Positions 43,549-53,624 are shown, counted from the first letter of the stretch. The stretch: DNA of 64,000 nt from Roseiarcus sp963784805 (GCA_963784805.1 CAWASR010000025.1:77933-141932); one strand, 5' to 3'. Program-made: numbers and translations. Notes: generated from the letters alone by a model not told the origin.

Positions 43549-43716
43549 TTACGCGCCGCGGCGCATGGTCCAAACCTCGCCGCTCATGTCGATGAGATGA
43601 AAACCATTCCTCGACAGTTCGCCGAATGTCTCGAAGTCGCTGCCTAAGACCGTCGCCCACGTGCCGGGCTTGGCGTCTCTTATTTCGTGTCGGTTCTGCA
43701 CATTGAAATGCCGCAT
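43549..43716 (-). CDS. Small hypothetical protein, 55 residues
   Basis: The ATG at 43716 is preceded by GGAG with 5-base spacing, a strong ribosome site. The product begins MRHFNVQNRHEIRDAKPG and ends DMSGEVWTMRRGA. It is soluble, with a likely beta-rich fold and no recognised domain. It is convergent with the M16 genes. The good translation signal and balanced composition argue that it is real. Confidence 0.6.
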   Translation of the reverse strand: MRHFNVQNRHEIRDAKPGTWATVLGSDFETFGELSRNGFHLIDMSGEVWTMRRGA

Positions 43717-44010
43717 GGGATCTCCGTGTTCCGGGTCCCTGAACGATGCTTCCCTAGACTGACGACGCCCTCTAACACGAAATAGTGCGTTGCACAAGGA
43801 AATTGCTGCAATGCATCATAGAGCCGCAAGGCAACTTGTTGAGTTTTTTCGCGGCCGAGTTGCGCAGGCGCGGGCGCAAAGCCTCCAGCCGCGCCGGCTG
43901 CGCTAGCTCCGAGGCCATCCACACGCTAACGTTTCTATCGCCGGTCGGATGACCGCCATTTACCAGCGAGGCGATCACGAGGGCCTCGCGCAATCTCTGG
44001 AACCCATCCA
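43717..44010. other. Intergenic stretch without a supported gene
   Basis: The 294 bases between the small protein and the dehydrogenase. A minus-strand reading at 43772-44011 is open but its product has no domain and overlaps the next gene's start. AT-rich parts near 43770-43830 may hold promoters for both sides. Confidence 0.4.
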
Positions 44011-45087
44011 ATGCGGCGATATCGGGTTGCGGTCATTCCTGGCGACGGCGTCGGCAAGGAGGTCATTCCCGCCGGCCTCGAGATCCTTGAGGCGCTTGCG
44101 CAACGCGAGGGCGGGTTCGAATTCGCCTTCGATAAATTTGATTGGGGTTCCGACTATTATCGCGCGACCGGCCTGATGATGCCGCGCGACGGCCGCGAGC
44201 AAATAAGGGCCCACGACGCGATCTATTTCGGCGCGGTCGGCGCCCCGGACGTGCCGGACCACATTAGCCTCTGGGGCCTGCGCCTGGCGATTTGTCAGTC
44301 GTTTGACCAATACGCCAATGTTCGTCCAGCCCGCGTGCTGCCCGGGATCGTCAGTCCGCTGCGCCAGGTTAGCGGTCCGGAACTCGACTGGGTGATCGTG
44401 CGCGAGAATTCAGAGGGCGAATATGCCGGCGTCGGCGGACGCGTGCATCAAGGCCTGCCTTGCGAGGTCGCCACCGATGTATCGATCATGACGCGCGCCG
44501 GCGTCGAACGGATCTTCCGTTTCGCCTTTGCGCTGGCGCGCTCGCGCCCGCGCAAATTGCTCACCATTGTGACCAAGTCGAACGCGCAGCGTCACGCGAT
44601 GGTGATGTGGGACGAGATTGGCGCCGAAGTGTCGCACGAATTTCCTGACGTCACATGGGACAAGATGCTGGTCGACGCGATGACGATGCGCATGACGGCC
44701 AAGCCGGCGAGCCTCGACACGATTGTCGCCTCGAACCTCCATGCGGACATTCTGTCCGATCTCGCGGCGGCGTTGGCTGGCTCGCTCGGAATCGCGCCGA
44801 CCGCCAATCTTAATCCGGAGCGCCAGTTCCCTTCGATGTTCGAGCCGATTCACGGGTCGGCGTTCGACATCGCCGGAAAGGGGATCGCCAATCCTATCGG
44901 CTCGTTCTGGACTGCGGCGCTGATGCTGGAACACCTTGGCGAAAAGGCTGCGGCGGATCGCTTGATGCGCGCGATCGAGCGCGTCACCTCGGACACGTCG
45001 CTGCACACGCCCGACCTCGGCGGCGCAGCGACGACGCGCGCGGTGACCGACGCAGTGACGATCGCGATTCTCGGCCAAAATCTCTAG
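44011..45087 (+). CDS. Tartrate/D-malate-type decarboxylating dehydrogenase
   Basis: This 358-residue beta-decarboxylating dehydrogenase is related to isopropylmalate dehydrogenase. VAVIPGDGVGKEVIPAG is the N-terminal signature. DHISLWGLRLAICQSFD and FDWGSDYY are the pattern seen in the tartrate dehydrogenase/D-malate group rather than LeuB. The Mg2+/substrate site includes TKSNAQRHAMVMWDE and NLHADILSDLAAAL. It probably oxidises D-malate or tartrate with NAD. Substrate choice is inferred from family resemblance. There is no clear operon partner. Confidence 0.88.
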   Translation: MRRYRVAVIPGDGVGKEVIPAGLEILEALAQREGGFEFAFDKFDWGSDYYRATGLMMPRDGREQIRAHDAIYFGAVGAPDVPDHISLWGLRLAICQSFDQYANVRPARVLPGIVSPLRQVSGPELDWVIVRENSEGEYAGVGGRVHQGLPCEVATDVSIMTRAGVERIFRFAFALARSRPRKLLTIVTKSNAQRHAMVMWDEIGAEVSHEFPDVTWDKMLVDAMTMRMTAKPASLDTIVASNLHADILSDLAAALAGSLGIAPTANLNPERQFPSMFEPIHGSAFDIAGKGIANPIGSFWTAALMLEHLGEKAAADRLMRAIERVTSDTSLHTPDLGGAATTRAVTDAVTIAILGQNL

Positions 45088-45313
45088 CAATGGCGGGCCT
45101 GCGCGGTGCATCTACAGCAGCTTCCCGGGGCCCGTCGCTTTCGCCCCGTTTCATCGTGCAAGCCGAATTTTATGGATTCGGGTCTTCCTGCCGGATTTCG
45201 TCGGTCACCGTTTCGAACGCGCTGGCGGGCGAAGCGCCCGCGTTGATGTCCCGCCCCCTTTGCAGAATGCCAGTATCACCCGAGAGTCCTCCCGCGCTGA
45301 ACCAGAGGGTCAC

Positions 45314-46204
45314 ATGCCGCACGCCACTGCCGATGACGGGGTCAAACTCTATTTCGAGGAGACAGGCGCCGGCGCGCCCGTCATCTTCGCGCACGAATTC
45401 GCCGGCGACCTCAGGAGCTGGGAGGCGCAGCTGCGCCATTTCGGCCAGCGCTACCGCGCCATCGCCTACAACGCCCGCGGCTATCCGCCGTCGGACGCGC
45501 CCGAGGACGTGGGGAAGTATTCGCAGAACCGCGCGGCCGGCGACATCGCCGCCGTGCTCGATCATTTGCAGCTGGACCGCGCCCATGTGGTCGGCCTTTC
45601 CATGGGCGGGTTCGCCGCGCTGCATTTCGGCTTCCGGCACGCGCCGCGCGCCCGCTCCTTGACGATCGCCGGCTGCGGCTATGGGGCCGATCCCGCTAAG
45701 CGGGAGGGTTTCCGCGCCGACAGCGCCGACATGGCGGCCTTCATGCGGGAACAGGGCATGGAAAAGTTCGCCGCGGGCTACGCCTACGGGCCGACACGGG
45801 TGCAGCTGGAGAACAAGAGCCCGCGCGCCTTCGCCGAATTCAAGCGCCAGCTCGCTGAGCATTCCGCCGTCGGATCAGCCAACACGCAGCTTGGCGTGCA
45901 GCGCGAGCGGCCCTCGCTGTATGACCTCAAGGACCAGATGAAGGCGCTGACGGCGCCGACATTGATCCTCACCGGCGACGAGGACTGGCCTTGCCTCTCG
46001 CCCGGCATTCTCATGAAGGAAACCATTCCTTCCGCGGGGCTGGCGGTGATGCCGAATTGCGGCCACGGCCTCAACGTCGAAGACCCCGACCAGTTCAACC
46101 GCATCGTCGGCGATTTTTTGGTCCTCGCCAACTCGGGCCGCTGGCCGATGCGCGACCCGCGGGCCATGAGCGGCTCCATCACCGCCATGCGCAGATCACA
46201 ATGA
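45314..46204 (+). CDS. Alpha/beta-fold hydrolase
   Basis: The 296-residue protein has the catalytic triad: Ser in HVVGLSMGGFAALH, Asp in ILTGDEDWPC and His in PNCGHGLNVEDP. The oxyanion-loop HEFAGDLRSWEAQ replaces the more usual HGxG. It belongs to the broad esterase/haloperoxidase-like group and the substrate is unknown. ATG 45314 has GAGGG 5 bases upstream; an earlier ATG at 45260 adds 18 residues of no family character. Confidence 0.9.
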   Translation: MPHATADDGVKLYFEETGAGAPVIFAHEFAGDLRSWEAQLRHFGQRYRAIAYNARGYPPSDAPEDVGKYSQNRAAGDIAAVLDHLQLDRAHVVGLSMGGFAALHFGFRHAPRARSLTIAGCGYGADPAKREGFRADSADMAAFMREQGMEKFAAGYAYGPTRVQLENKSPRAFAEFKRQLAEHSAVGSANTQLGVQRERPSLYDLKDQMKALTAPTLILTGDEDWPCLSPGILMKETIPSAGLAVMPNCGHGLNVEDPDQFNRIVGDFLVLANSGRWPMRDPRAMSGSITAMRRSQ

Positions 46205-46578
46205 GCGCCAAGGAAACGTCTAAGAGCGCCATTGGCGCTCGGCGCGGCAATGTTTTCCACCCGGCCTTTGCGTCTCTGCGACATTGACTCGGCGATAGAA
46301 GCACGACTCCGGCGGGCGCGCCGTCGCCTTCTTCCTAGACACTTATCGAACCTGTGCATTGCGCGGAAACAACTGTTTCGGCAGGTCGGTTACATAGTCC
46401 GGGACACGAGAGGGGCGCATAAGCGCTTCCCATGGCCGCAGCGGCCGTCTGAGAAAATTCGAAGAGTCGCAAATTGACGGTCGTTGCGCGCGGACGTCGT
46501 GTTTGATGCACGAATGTGTTAGAAATCGGCGCGCGCAGGGTCGCTGTTTGTGGCGACAGACGTGTCGGGAGAGAGCGA
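46205..46578. other. Intergenic stretch with a perfect hairpin
   Basis: GAGCGCC (46224-46230), ATT and GGCGCTC (46234-46240) form a perfect stem 20 bases after the hydrolase stop. It may end that transcript, although no T tract follows. The rest holds no supported gene; short frames here are not convincing. Confidence 0.5.
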
Positions 46579-49500
46579 TTGAACCACGTCTCAACCGAGA
46601 CGGACGGACGCATCGTCATTCTGCTTGATCGCGCCGATGCCGCAATCGATCGAAAGCAATGGGACGAGGCGTTCGACCTGACCTCGCAGATTCTCGCCAT
46701 TTGCCCCGATCATCCGGAAGCCTTGGGTCTGCGCGCCCGTATCAATCGGCGCCGGAAGACGACCGATGGCCCCGCGGAGCTGCGCTTCGAGGCGGAGCGC
46801 CGCACTGTAACCGTTGTCTTTTGTGATCTCGTCGGCTCGTCGAAAATGGCTGAACTCCTTGACCCGGAGGAGATGCAGGAAATCCTTGGCTGGTATCAGC
46901 GTATCGTCGGCGAAGCGGTCACCACGGCCGGCGGTTTGATCGCTCGGTTCATGGGCGACGGCGTTTTGGTCTATTTCGGCTACCCTGACGCGACCGATGA
47001 AGCGCCGCGCCAGGCGATTCACGCCGCTCTGACGATCATTCAGCAGATCAAGGAGCGCCGGACCGACATCATGGACAGTTACGGCGTCGAGATTGATGCG
47101 CGAATCGGGATTCATACGGGCTTGGCGGTGATTACCGAAATGGGCGCCGGCAATCGAAAGGAAGCCGCCGACATCGTTGGCGAGACCCCGAATATCGCTG
47201 CTCGCTTGGAAGGGCTCGCGGATCCAGGAACAGTGCTGATCAGCGGCGACACTCACGGGCTCGTGACAGGATATTTCAAAACGCTAGCGCGGGGTTCACA
47301 GCAGCTCAAGAACATCTCGCGCCAGATCACGGCCTATCAAATCATCGACGCGACCGGCGCCACCTCGCGCATCGAGGCAAACGACATCGCCGGCCGAACG
47401 CCGCTGGTGGGCCGCATGGCGGAGCTGGAGAAACTGGAGGCGATCCGCAACGACGTCTTGGCCGGCAGCGGTCGAATTGTGGTGATTTGCGGAGAGGCGG
47501 GGGTCGGCAAATCCCGGTTGGTGGAGTTGGTGACGACCCGCATGACCGCCAATTGGCCGGCGCTTCACGCGGCCTGCGCGCCCCATACACAATCAACGCC
47601 TTTCGATCCGATACGCAGCATCCTTTCGGCCGACGGGCGGAAGAGCCTTCGTGCGGCGCTTGGGATCCGCGCGGAGGATTATGGCTCCACGGATTCGGAG
47701 CGAGAGGCCCTGTTGAACGCCGTGGTCGATTTTGTGCTCGATTTCGCTGGCAAGTCGCCAGCTCTGCTCGTTATCGAGGACATCCACTGGTCGGACCCAT
47801 CGACTTTGGAGTTCCTCGCCCGGCTTACAAGACGGGTGGCCGAGAAACCACTTCTCGTCATCGTCACACTCAGGCCGGAGCTTCAGCCGGAATGGTTCAC
47901 GCACGACACAGTAGAATATATTTCTGTTCATCCGCTGGAACGCGCAGTTGTCGTCGAGATGGTCCGCGCGCTGCTCGGCGCCGCGGACGCGCCGACCAAG
48001 ATTGCCGATTGGTTGGTCGAACGGTCCGGCGGCGTCCCACTTTTTGTCGAGGAGCTGGTCCGGACGCTGCGCGAAAGCGGGCAACTGACCCAGGCGTTGA
48101 GCGGCGTTGTCGATCTCGGCGCCGACATCCCTCTAACGCTGCAGGGCGTTCTGATCGGTCGCCTCGATCGCCTAGGGCCGGCGAAGCGAGTGGCTCAGGT
48201 CGCCTCGGTGATCGGCCGGGAATTCGACGTTGGATTGTTGAAGCGGATTGTCGGCCTCGACGAGGCGCGCTTGCATCGAGATCTGGGCGATCTGATCAAC
48301 TCGGGCCTGGTCATGCAGTCGCAGCAGACGGGGAGGCTCAAGTTCAAGCACGCGCTGATCCGCGACGCCGCCTATCGATCGATCCTTCGTGCGACGACGC
48401 GCTCGATCCACGCTGCGATCGCCGACGCCTTGCCGGAGCATTACAGCGAAATCCTCGAGCGCAACCCTGAAGTGGTCGCGATCCATCTCTTCGAGGCGCA
48501 ACGTTTCGAGGAGTTGGCGAATTTGTTCGCAGAGGCCGCGCGCGCCGCGTCCACCCGATCGGCGCATTCCGAGGCGATAAACCACTTAACCATGGCGCTG
48601 AAGGCGACCAAGACCCTGCGCGACGCGGAAGTGCGGCGCAAGGATGAACTTCGCCTTCGACTTCTGCTTGGCCCGTCGTTGATTGCGGCCCGCGGCTACG
48701 GGTCGGAAGAGGTTGCGGACAACTACCGCCGGGCGCGGACTCTCTGCGCGTCCGCGAGCGAAGGCGCGGAAGTATTCGATGCGGTGCATGGCCTGACGGC
48801 GTACTACTTGGTGACGGCGCAGATCGAGGAGGCCTCCAAGTTGGCGCAGAACGCGTTCGGCATCGCCGTCAGACGGTCCGACAACGACGAGCTTCTCGAG
48901 GCGTCCGCATGGCTTGGCACGATCCGGTTCTTTCAAGGCAGGGCGATAGAGGCGGCGTCGATGCTCGACGGCGCCATCGGCAAATATGACGCCATCGCCC
49001 ATGCCCGTCACCGAGTTGTTCACGGCCTGGATCCAGCCATTCTGGCAATGTCGCACCGTTGCTGGCTCCATTGGCTGAAGGGCGAGGCGGTTGCCGCAGC
49101 CGTTATGGGCGACCAGATGCTGTCATTGGCCGAGACGCTGGACCATCCGGTCAGCCGCGCGCATGCGCTCAATTATGTCACCGGACTGGCGGTCTTTCTT
49201 GGCGACAATGTTCGAGCCAAGGCGATGGCCCGCGAGGAGATTGAACTGGCGCGCGCGGCAAAGCTCCCTCACTACGAGGCTTATGGGATGATTTTCCTAG
49301 GCCGCGCTTTGATGCGAGACGACGCGCAGGCCTCCATAAACAGCGTCCTGTCCGGACTCGAACTGCGAAAGAAGACCGGCGCCCGCCTCGCTCTGCCTCT
49401 GCATCAAGGCCTTCTGGCGGAGGTTCAGCTGGCGAGGGGCGCAGTCCATGCAGCGACGCTGGCGGTATCAGACGGACTGGAGATCGCCGAGCGCACCGGC

Positions 49501-49767
49501 GAGCGGTGGTGGTCGCCGGAGCTGTACCGGTTGAGCGCCGTGATCGGCCATCAGGCCGGGAAGACCGATTTCGAGCCCACGCTTCGGTTCGCTCATCGCA
49601 CCGCGCAGGACGCCGGGGTCTCAATGCTGGCCGCCCGCACCGCTGTCAGCGCGGCCGAAATCTTGTCCGGGCTTGAACCAAACGACCCGCTTCATCTGCG
49701 CCACCACCGGCATCTAATCGACGGGAGCACGCCTGAGACCGACGAGCTAAAGCGACGGCTCTCTTAG
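46579..49767 (+). CDS. Cyclase - AAA ATPase - TPR signalling protein
   Basis: The product has about 1062 residues. A short helical TPR-like piece at the N-terminus leads into a class III cyclase domain. It shows TVVFCDLVGSSKMAELL with one metal Asp, then LIARFMGDGVLVYFGYP with the other, and RIGIHTGLAVITEMG. Next is a P-loop ATPase (GRIVVICGEAGVGKSRLVEL, Walker B LLVIEDIHWSDPSTLEF) of the AfsR/GerE-associated STAND type, then TPR-like repeats to the end. TTG 46579 has GGGAGAGAG just upstream; ATG 46516 lacks a good site. It probably makes cAMP under control of nucleotide-driven conformational change. The trigger is unknown. Confidence 0.88.
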   Translation: MNHVSTETDGRIVILLDRADAAIDRKQWDEAFDLTSQILAICPDHPEALGLRARINRRRKTTDGPAELRFEAERRTVTVVFCDLVGSSKMAELLDPEEMQEILGWYQRIVGEAVTTAGGLIARFMGDGVLVYFGYPDATDEAPRQAIHAALTIIQQIKERRTDIMDSYGVEIDARIGIHTGLAVITEMGAGNRKEAADIVGETPNIAARLEGLADPGTVLISGDTHGLVTGYFKTLARGSQQLKNISRQITAYQIIDATGATSRIEANDIAGRTPLVGRMAELEKLEAIRNDVLAGSGRIVVICGEAGVGKSRLVELVTTRMTANWPALHAACAPHTQSTPFDPIRSILSADGRKSLRAALGIRAEDYGSTDSEREALLNAVVDFVLDFAGKSPALLVIEDIHWSDPSTLEFLARLTRRVAEKPLLVIVTLRPELQPEWFTHDTVEYISVHPLERAVVVEMVRALLGAADAPTKIADWLVERSGGVPLFVEELVRTLRESGQLTQALSGVVDLGADIPLTLQGVLIGRLDRLGPAKRVAQVASVIGREFDVGLLKRIVGLDEARLHRDLGDLINSGLVMQSQQTGRLKFKHALIRDAAYRSILRATTRSIHAAIADALPEHYSEILERNPEVVAIHLFEAQRFEELANLFAEAARAASTRSAHSEAINHLTMALKATKTLRDAEVRRKDELRLRLLLGPSLIAARGYGSEEVADNYRRARTLCASASEGAEVFDAVHGLTAYYLVTAQIEEASKLAQNAFGIAVRRSDNDELLEASAWLGTIRFFQGRAIEAASMLDGAIGKYDAIAHARHRVVHGLDPAILAMSHRCWLHWLKGEAVAAAVMGDQMLSLAETLDHPVSRAHALNYVTGLAVFLGDNVRAKAMAREEIELARAAKLPHYEAYGMIFLGRALMRDDAQASINSVLSGLELRKKTGARLALPLHQGLLAEVQLARGAVHAATLAVSDGLEIAERTGERWWSPELYRLSAVIGHQAGKTDFEPTLRFAHRTAQDAGVSMLAARTAVSAAEILSGLEPNDPLHLRHHRHLIDGSTPETDELKRRLS

Positions 49768-49967
49768 CCGATGTCATTGAAGATGTCCGCGACAATTGCC
49801 GTATTTGCCCGGCTCTTGGCGATCTGCGCTCCGCGCCGCCCGGCGATCGCGATGGTTTTCCCTGGCGCTCAATTGAAATCGGAGGTGAGTTGATGCGCGC
49901 TTCGTCGCCAGAAAATCAAACTGACTGAGAATCGAAAAAGCTGGTTTGCAACGCCAAAGGATACCCA

Positions 49968-52280
49968 ATGCGGGAAAATCTCAGATCGAAGCTCGCGGAC
50001 ATTTCAGTCGCGCTGCGTGACAAACACGCAATTCGCCTGGACGGCGCTGGCGCCCACGCCGTCACGGCCTGGTTCCTTGGTCCCAAGGGCGAGAACGGCA
50101 AGCTGCTACACGAACTCGTCCACAGCGCGCTGGAGGCGCACCTCCAATTCCGACACGATGTTTACCCGCAAGACCCGCGGTTCATTACTTACGAGATGCA
50201 AGAGACGCCCAGCTACAAGCGCTCGGTCGCGGAGATTCGCGACGACTTCGATGGGGTGCTGAGCGCACTCAAGGAATCGGGCGCGTTCTTTAGCATGCGC
50301 AGCCAGGGGCACATGCTTTGGGACGTCACGATCCCGGGGCTCGCCGGTTATTTCGCGGCGATGCTCTACAATCAGAATAACGTCGCCGCCGAGGCTTCAC
50401 CTGTCACTACGATGATGGAGATCGCCGTTGGCGACGATCTCTGCCGCATGCTGGGCTACGCTGTTCCGACCGACACATCCACGGCGGCGGACCCGAAGAA
50501 CGCGAAGAAGCCGCAGCGACCATGGGGACACATCACCTGCGATGGATCCGTCGCCAACATGGAAGGTCTATGGATGGCGCGGAATCTCAAGTTCTTTCCG
50601 CCCGCCTTGCTCGCCGCTGCGCGCAACGTGCCGGACGCGGCGCCCATCCTCGGGCTCGAAGTGTCCCTCCTCGATGGGCGCAAGAAGATCCTCGCCAATT
50701 GCTCCGCCTGGGAGCTCCTGAACCTCCCGATCGATGTGGTGGTCGACCTTCCGACGCTCGTCGAGGATCAGACGGACATCGACCCCAGCGACCTTGCTTC
50801 GTACATGAGCAGGTACACCATTTCCGCGCTGGGTATGGCGGGAGCTTGTCATGAATATATTCTGAGCCGGGGACTCAAGAACTTGCCGGTTATGACCTCC
50901 CCGGCGACGAACCATTACTCGTGGCCCAAGGCTGCGGCCTTGTTAGGGGTCGGAACCAATCAGCTATGGGATGTGCATGTCGACCTCGATGCGCGGCAGG
51001 AAGTCGACGCCGCGAACCGGTTGGACGGGAACCCCAGGACATTGCGCGCCTATCTGCAGAAGGCGCTGGACACGGCCACTCCTGTCATAACCACGGTCGC
51101 GGTGATGGGCTCGACCGAGGAGAGCGCCGTCGATCCGCTTCACGATATCGTCGAACTGCGCGACGAGTTTCGCGAACGAGGCCTCGAGTTCACCATTCAT
51201 GCGGACGCGGCCTGGGGCGGCTACTTCGCATCGATGCTCCGCGACGACGCCCCCGCGCAGCCCGCGAGGCGGTCCGAAGCTCGCCCATTCCGCTCCAACT
51301 TTGCGCTCCCGCCCATTCCGGAAACCCCAATGAGCAAGGAGGTCTCCAAACAGTATCTCGTTCTCGGCCTGGCCAACTCGATCACCGTCGATCCGCACAA
51401 GGCGGGCTACATTCCTTATCCCGCCGGCGGCCTCTGCTATCGCGACAGCAACATGCGCAACCTGGTGTCGTTGAAGTCGCCAGTCGTTTTTCATGGCACG
51501 GCGGACCCGACGGTCGGCGTGTACGGCATCGAAGGCAGCAAGCCCGGCGCCGCCGCCGCGGCCGTCTACATGTCCCACAAAGCGATCCGGCCGACGCGGC
51601 AGGGTTATGGCAAATTGCTCGAGCAATGCATCTTCTCCAGCAAGAAGCTCTATTGCCGGCTGCGCACGATAGCGCGCCCGGACGACCCGTTCCGCATCGC
51701 CTTCGTTCAGCGCATCCCCGCCGAGAAGGAGGGTCTCTCTCCCGCGAAGATCGAGCAGCAGCTCCGGGACATGCGCGAGTGGTTCGTGGGGAAGTCCAAT
51801 CGCGAAATCGTCAACGGGCCGCACTATGAATTCTTCAAGCAGCTGGGCAGCGACCAGACGATTCAGAGCTGGGCCGTCAACTTCAGGAACGCCGACGGGT
51901 CCTGGAATCAGGACATCGACCGGCTCAATGATCTCAACAACAATCTGTATATGACGTTCAGCATGATGCCCGACGGGGACAAGCTCAGGAATCCCTCTGA
52001 CGCCAAGCTTATTTTCACCTCTTCGAGCTTCAGCGTCTCCGGCTACGGCCCCGATTTCGTCGAAAGCTTTCTCTCTCGCCTCGGGGTGAATGCGAGCCGG
52101 GAGCACGTGTGCGCTCCGGGCTTCCCGGCTATCGATTTCAACATCAGCACGCAAATGGATCCTTGGTTCACCGAGGACGAGGAGAACCCCCAGGACGGGT
52201 TCCTGAAGACGATCGAGGACATTCTGCGCGCCGAGGTTTTAAAGCAGATCAATGATTTACACCATGGAAGGACGTCGTAG
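49968..52280 (+). CDS. Group II PLP decarboxylase, tyrosine-decarboxylase-like
   Basis: The 770-residue fold-type I PLP enzyme has GHITCDGSVANMEGLWMAR, HYSWPKAAALLGVG, Asp413 in IHADAAWGGYFAS and the Schiff-base Lys478 in ITVDPHKAGYIPYPAGG. These match the bacterial tyrosine decarboxylase pattern better than GAD or histidine decarboxylase, but the protein is longer than the about 620 residues I know for Enterococcus TyrDC. It should release CO2 from an aromatic or related amino acid. There is no amine/amino-acid antiporter in the window. It has AAAGGA 7 bases before the ATG. Confidence 0.85.
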   Translation: MRENLRSKLADISVALRDKHAIRLDGAGAHAVTAWFLGPKGENGKLLHELVHSALEAHLQFRHDVYPQDPRFITYEMQETPSYKRSVAEIRDDFDGVLSALKESGAFFSMRSQGHMLWDVTIPGLAGYFAAMLYNQNNVAAEASPVTTMMEIAVGDDLCRMLGYAVPTDTSTAADPKNAKKPQRPWGHITCDGSVANMEGLWMARNLKFFPPALLAAARNVPDAAPILGLEVSLLDGRKKILANCSAWELLNLPIDVVVDLPTLVEDQTDIDPSDLASYMSRYTISALGMAGACHEYILSRGLKNLPVMTSPATNHYSWPKAAALLGVGTNQLWDVHVDLDARQEVDAANRLDGNPRTLRAYLQKALDTATPVITTVAVMGSTEESAVDPLHDIVELRDEFRERGLEFTIHADAAWGGYFASMLRDDAPAQPARRSEARPFRSNFALPPIPETPMSKEVSKQYLVLGLANSITVDPHKAGYIPYPAGGLCYRDSNMRNLVSLKSPVVFHGTADPTVGVYGIEGSKPGAAAAAVYMSHKAIRPTRQGYGKLLEQCIFSSKKLYCRLRTIARPDDPFRIAFVQRIPAEKEGLSPAKIEQQLRDMREWFVGKSNREIVNGPHYEFFKQLGSDQTIQSWAVNFRNADGSWNQDIDRLNDLNNNLYMTFSMMPDGDKLRNPSDAKLIFTSSSFSVSGYGPDFVESFLSRLGVNASREHVCAPGFPAIDFNISTQMDPWFTEDEENPQDGFLKTIEDILRAEVLKQINDLHHGRTS

Positions 52281-52544
52281 GGCCGCCGGGCGGCGCGAGC
52301 ATTGATCGCTCGCGCGCCCGAGATTGGATGATAAGGGAGACGCGAGACGATCGGCGTCGGCATTGGGGCGATTCAGAAAGGGCTGGAAATCCGACCGCTC
52401 CTGGTTGCTCGAGGCGCCCCTCGGAGCGTGAGGACGCGGCCGGAAGCGCGCTGCGGGAAGTCGAAGCTCGGAACTCTCGAGACAAGTTTGCCGAGGCGAG
52501 GAAACCAAAGATAGTCGTCGCTGATTTCAAAGAGGAAGCGCCAC
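52281..52544. other. Gap between decarboxylase and DUF4331 gene
   Basis: 264 bases with no gene supported. An open reading runs through it, but its start is weak and its product is Arg/Ser-rich. It ends with AGAGGAAG, the ribosome site of the next gene. Confidence 0.4.
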
Positions 52545-53624
52545 ATGTCTGATCACAAAGATTCGCAATTCGTCGACGACCGTCCGATGATCGACATCGG
52601 GGATTTTTTTCTCTGGCCTGGCGAAAGCGGCGGCCCCGTCTTCATGATTTCCTTGAATCCGCTGACCGATCCCGATCCCCGCGTCAGCTCGGAGATTCAT
52701 CTGGATGCGGCGGCAGTCTATGAGTTCAAGGTCGATCTCGACGGCGACGCCGTCGCCGACTTGTCCTATAAGATCACGGTGGAGGGCAATGTTCCAACAC
52801 AGCGGGTCACGCTGCGGAAGGCGCGCGGCAAGGACGCAGATTCGAACTTGCCCGTCGGCGAAGTGATCGCCACCGGCGAGAGCACGGCGTACGGAAGCGC
52901 TGAGCCCACCGTGATCAAAGGGCCGGAGGGCGAGATGCTGTTCGTCGGTCCTCGACAGGATCCGTTCTTCTTCGATTTTCGCGGTCTGATCTCGCCGGTG
53001 TCCGACGATCTGAAATTCGCTCTCAGCGCCGATGGCCTCCCAACGGACGGAAGCGCACAGGATACATTCGGCCCGACGAACGTCACGATTGTCGCACTCG
53101 AGGTGCCGGACTTGAGGGGCAAGAAGATTCGCGCCTGGAGCGTCACGTCCAACGCGACCGACGGCGCGGCTCTGGACCGCGCGGGCAGGGCCTCGATCAC
53201 CGCGATCTTCCTGCCAAATCCCCCTACCGGCCGCAATCCCGCTTCCTATCCTTACGGCGTCCAAAAGCAAACCTACAACGAAACGAAGCCGGCGGACGAC
53301 CGCGCCAACTATGCGCATGCGTTCCGATATCGGCTGCAACAGATTCAGGCGGACGAGGCGTGGGCGGATTTCTTCCTGCCCGACATCCTGACGTATGACC
53401 CGTCACAGCCGCAAGAATATCCGAATGGGCGTAACCTGGCGGAAGACGCGGTGTTCTGGATGATCGTTAGGCTAAACCCGTTCTGTTATATCCCGGCTTC
53501 GTCTGACCCGCCTTTTCCACGTTCGAATCCCCAAAAGCTGCTGCCGGCCTTCCCGTACGCTCTTCCTCCGACAACCAGCTATCCTTACATGACGCTCCCC
53601 AAGAAATCGCACCACCACGCTTAG
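52545..53624 (+). CDS. DUF4331 protein
   Basis: The 359-residue protein has the DUF4331 pattern: a beta-rich opening (IHLDAAAVYEFKVDLDGDAVADLSYKI), then FRGLISPVSDD, NVTIVALEVPD, a region close to the usual DRAGRASITAIF and a late LPDILTYDPS. It lacks a clear signal peptide. Members are often secreted and of unknown function. The end is KKSHHHA, a His-rich tail that might bind metal. It follows the decarboxylase on the same strand with a good Shine-Dalgarno site. Confidence 0.8.
   Translation: MSDHKDSQFVDDRPMIDIGDFFLWPGESGGPVFMISLNPLTDPDPRVSSEIHLDAAAVYEFKVDLDGDAVADLSYKITVEGNVPTQRVTLRKARGKDADSNLPVGEVIATGESTAYGSAEPTVIKGPEGEMLFVGPRQDPFFFDFRGLISPVSDDLKFALSADGLPTDGSAQDTFGPTNVTIVALEVPDLRGKKIRAWSVTSNATDGAALDRAGRASITAIFLPNPPTGRNPASYPYGVQKQTYNETKPADDRANYAHAFRYRLQQIQADEAWADFFLPDILTYDPSQPQEYPNGRNLAEDAVFWMIVRLNPFCYIPASSDPPFPRSNPQKLLPAFPYALPPTTSYPYMTLPKKSHHHA

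Noticed and set aside
43772..44011. 79-codon minus-strand frame before the dehydrogenase
   Set aside because: Overlaps the start of a real gene, has no domain and no clear ribosome site.
46321..46578. Possible second mobile-element scar upstream of the large cyclase
   Set aside because: No inverted ends, target duplication or transposase fragment could be identified.
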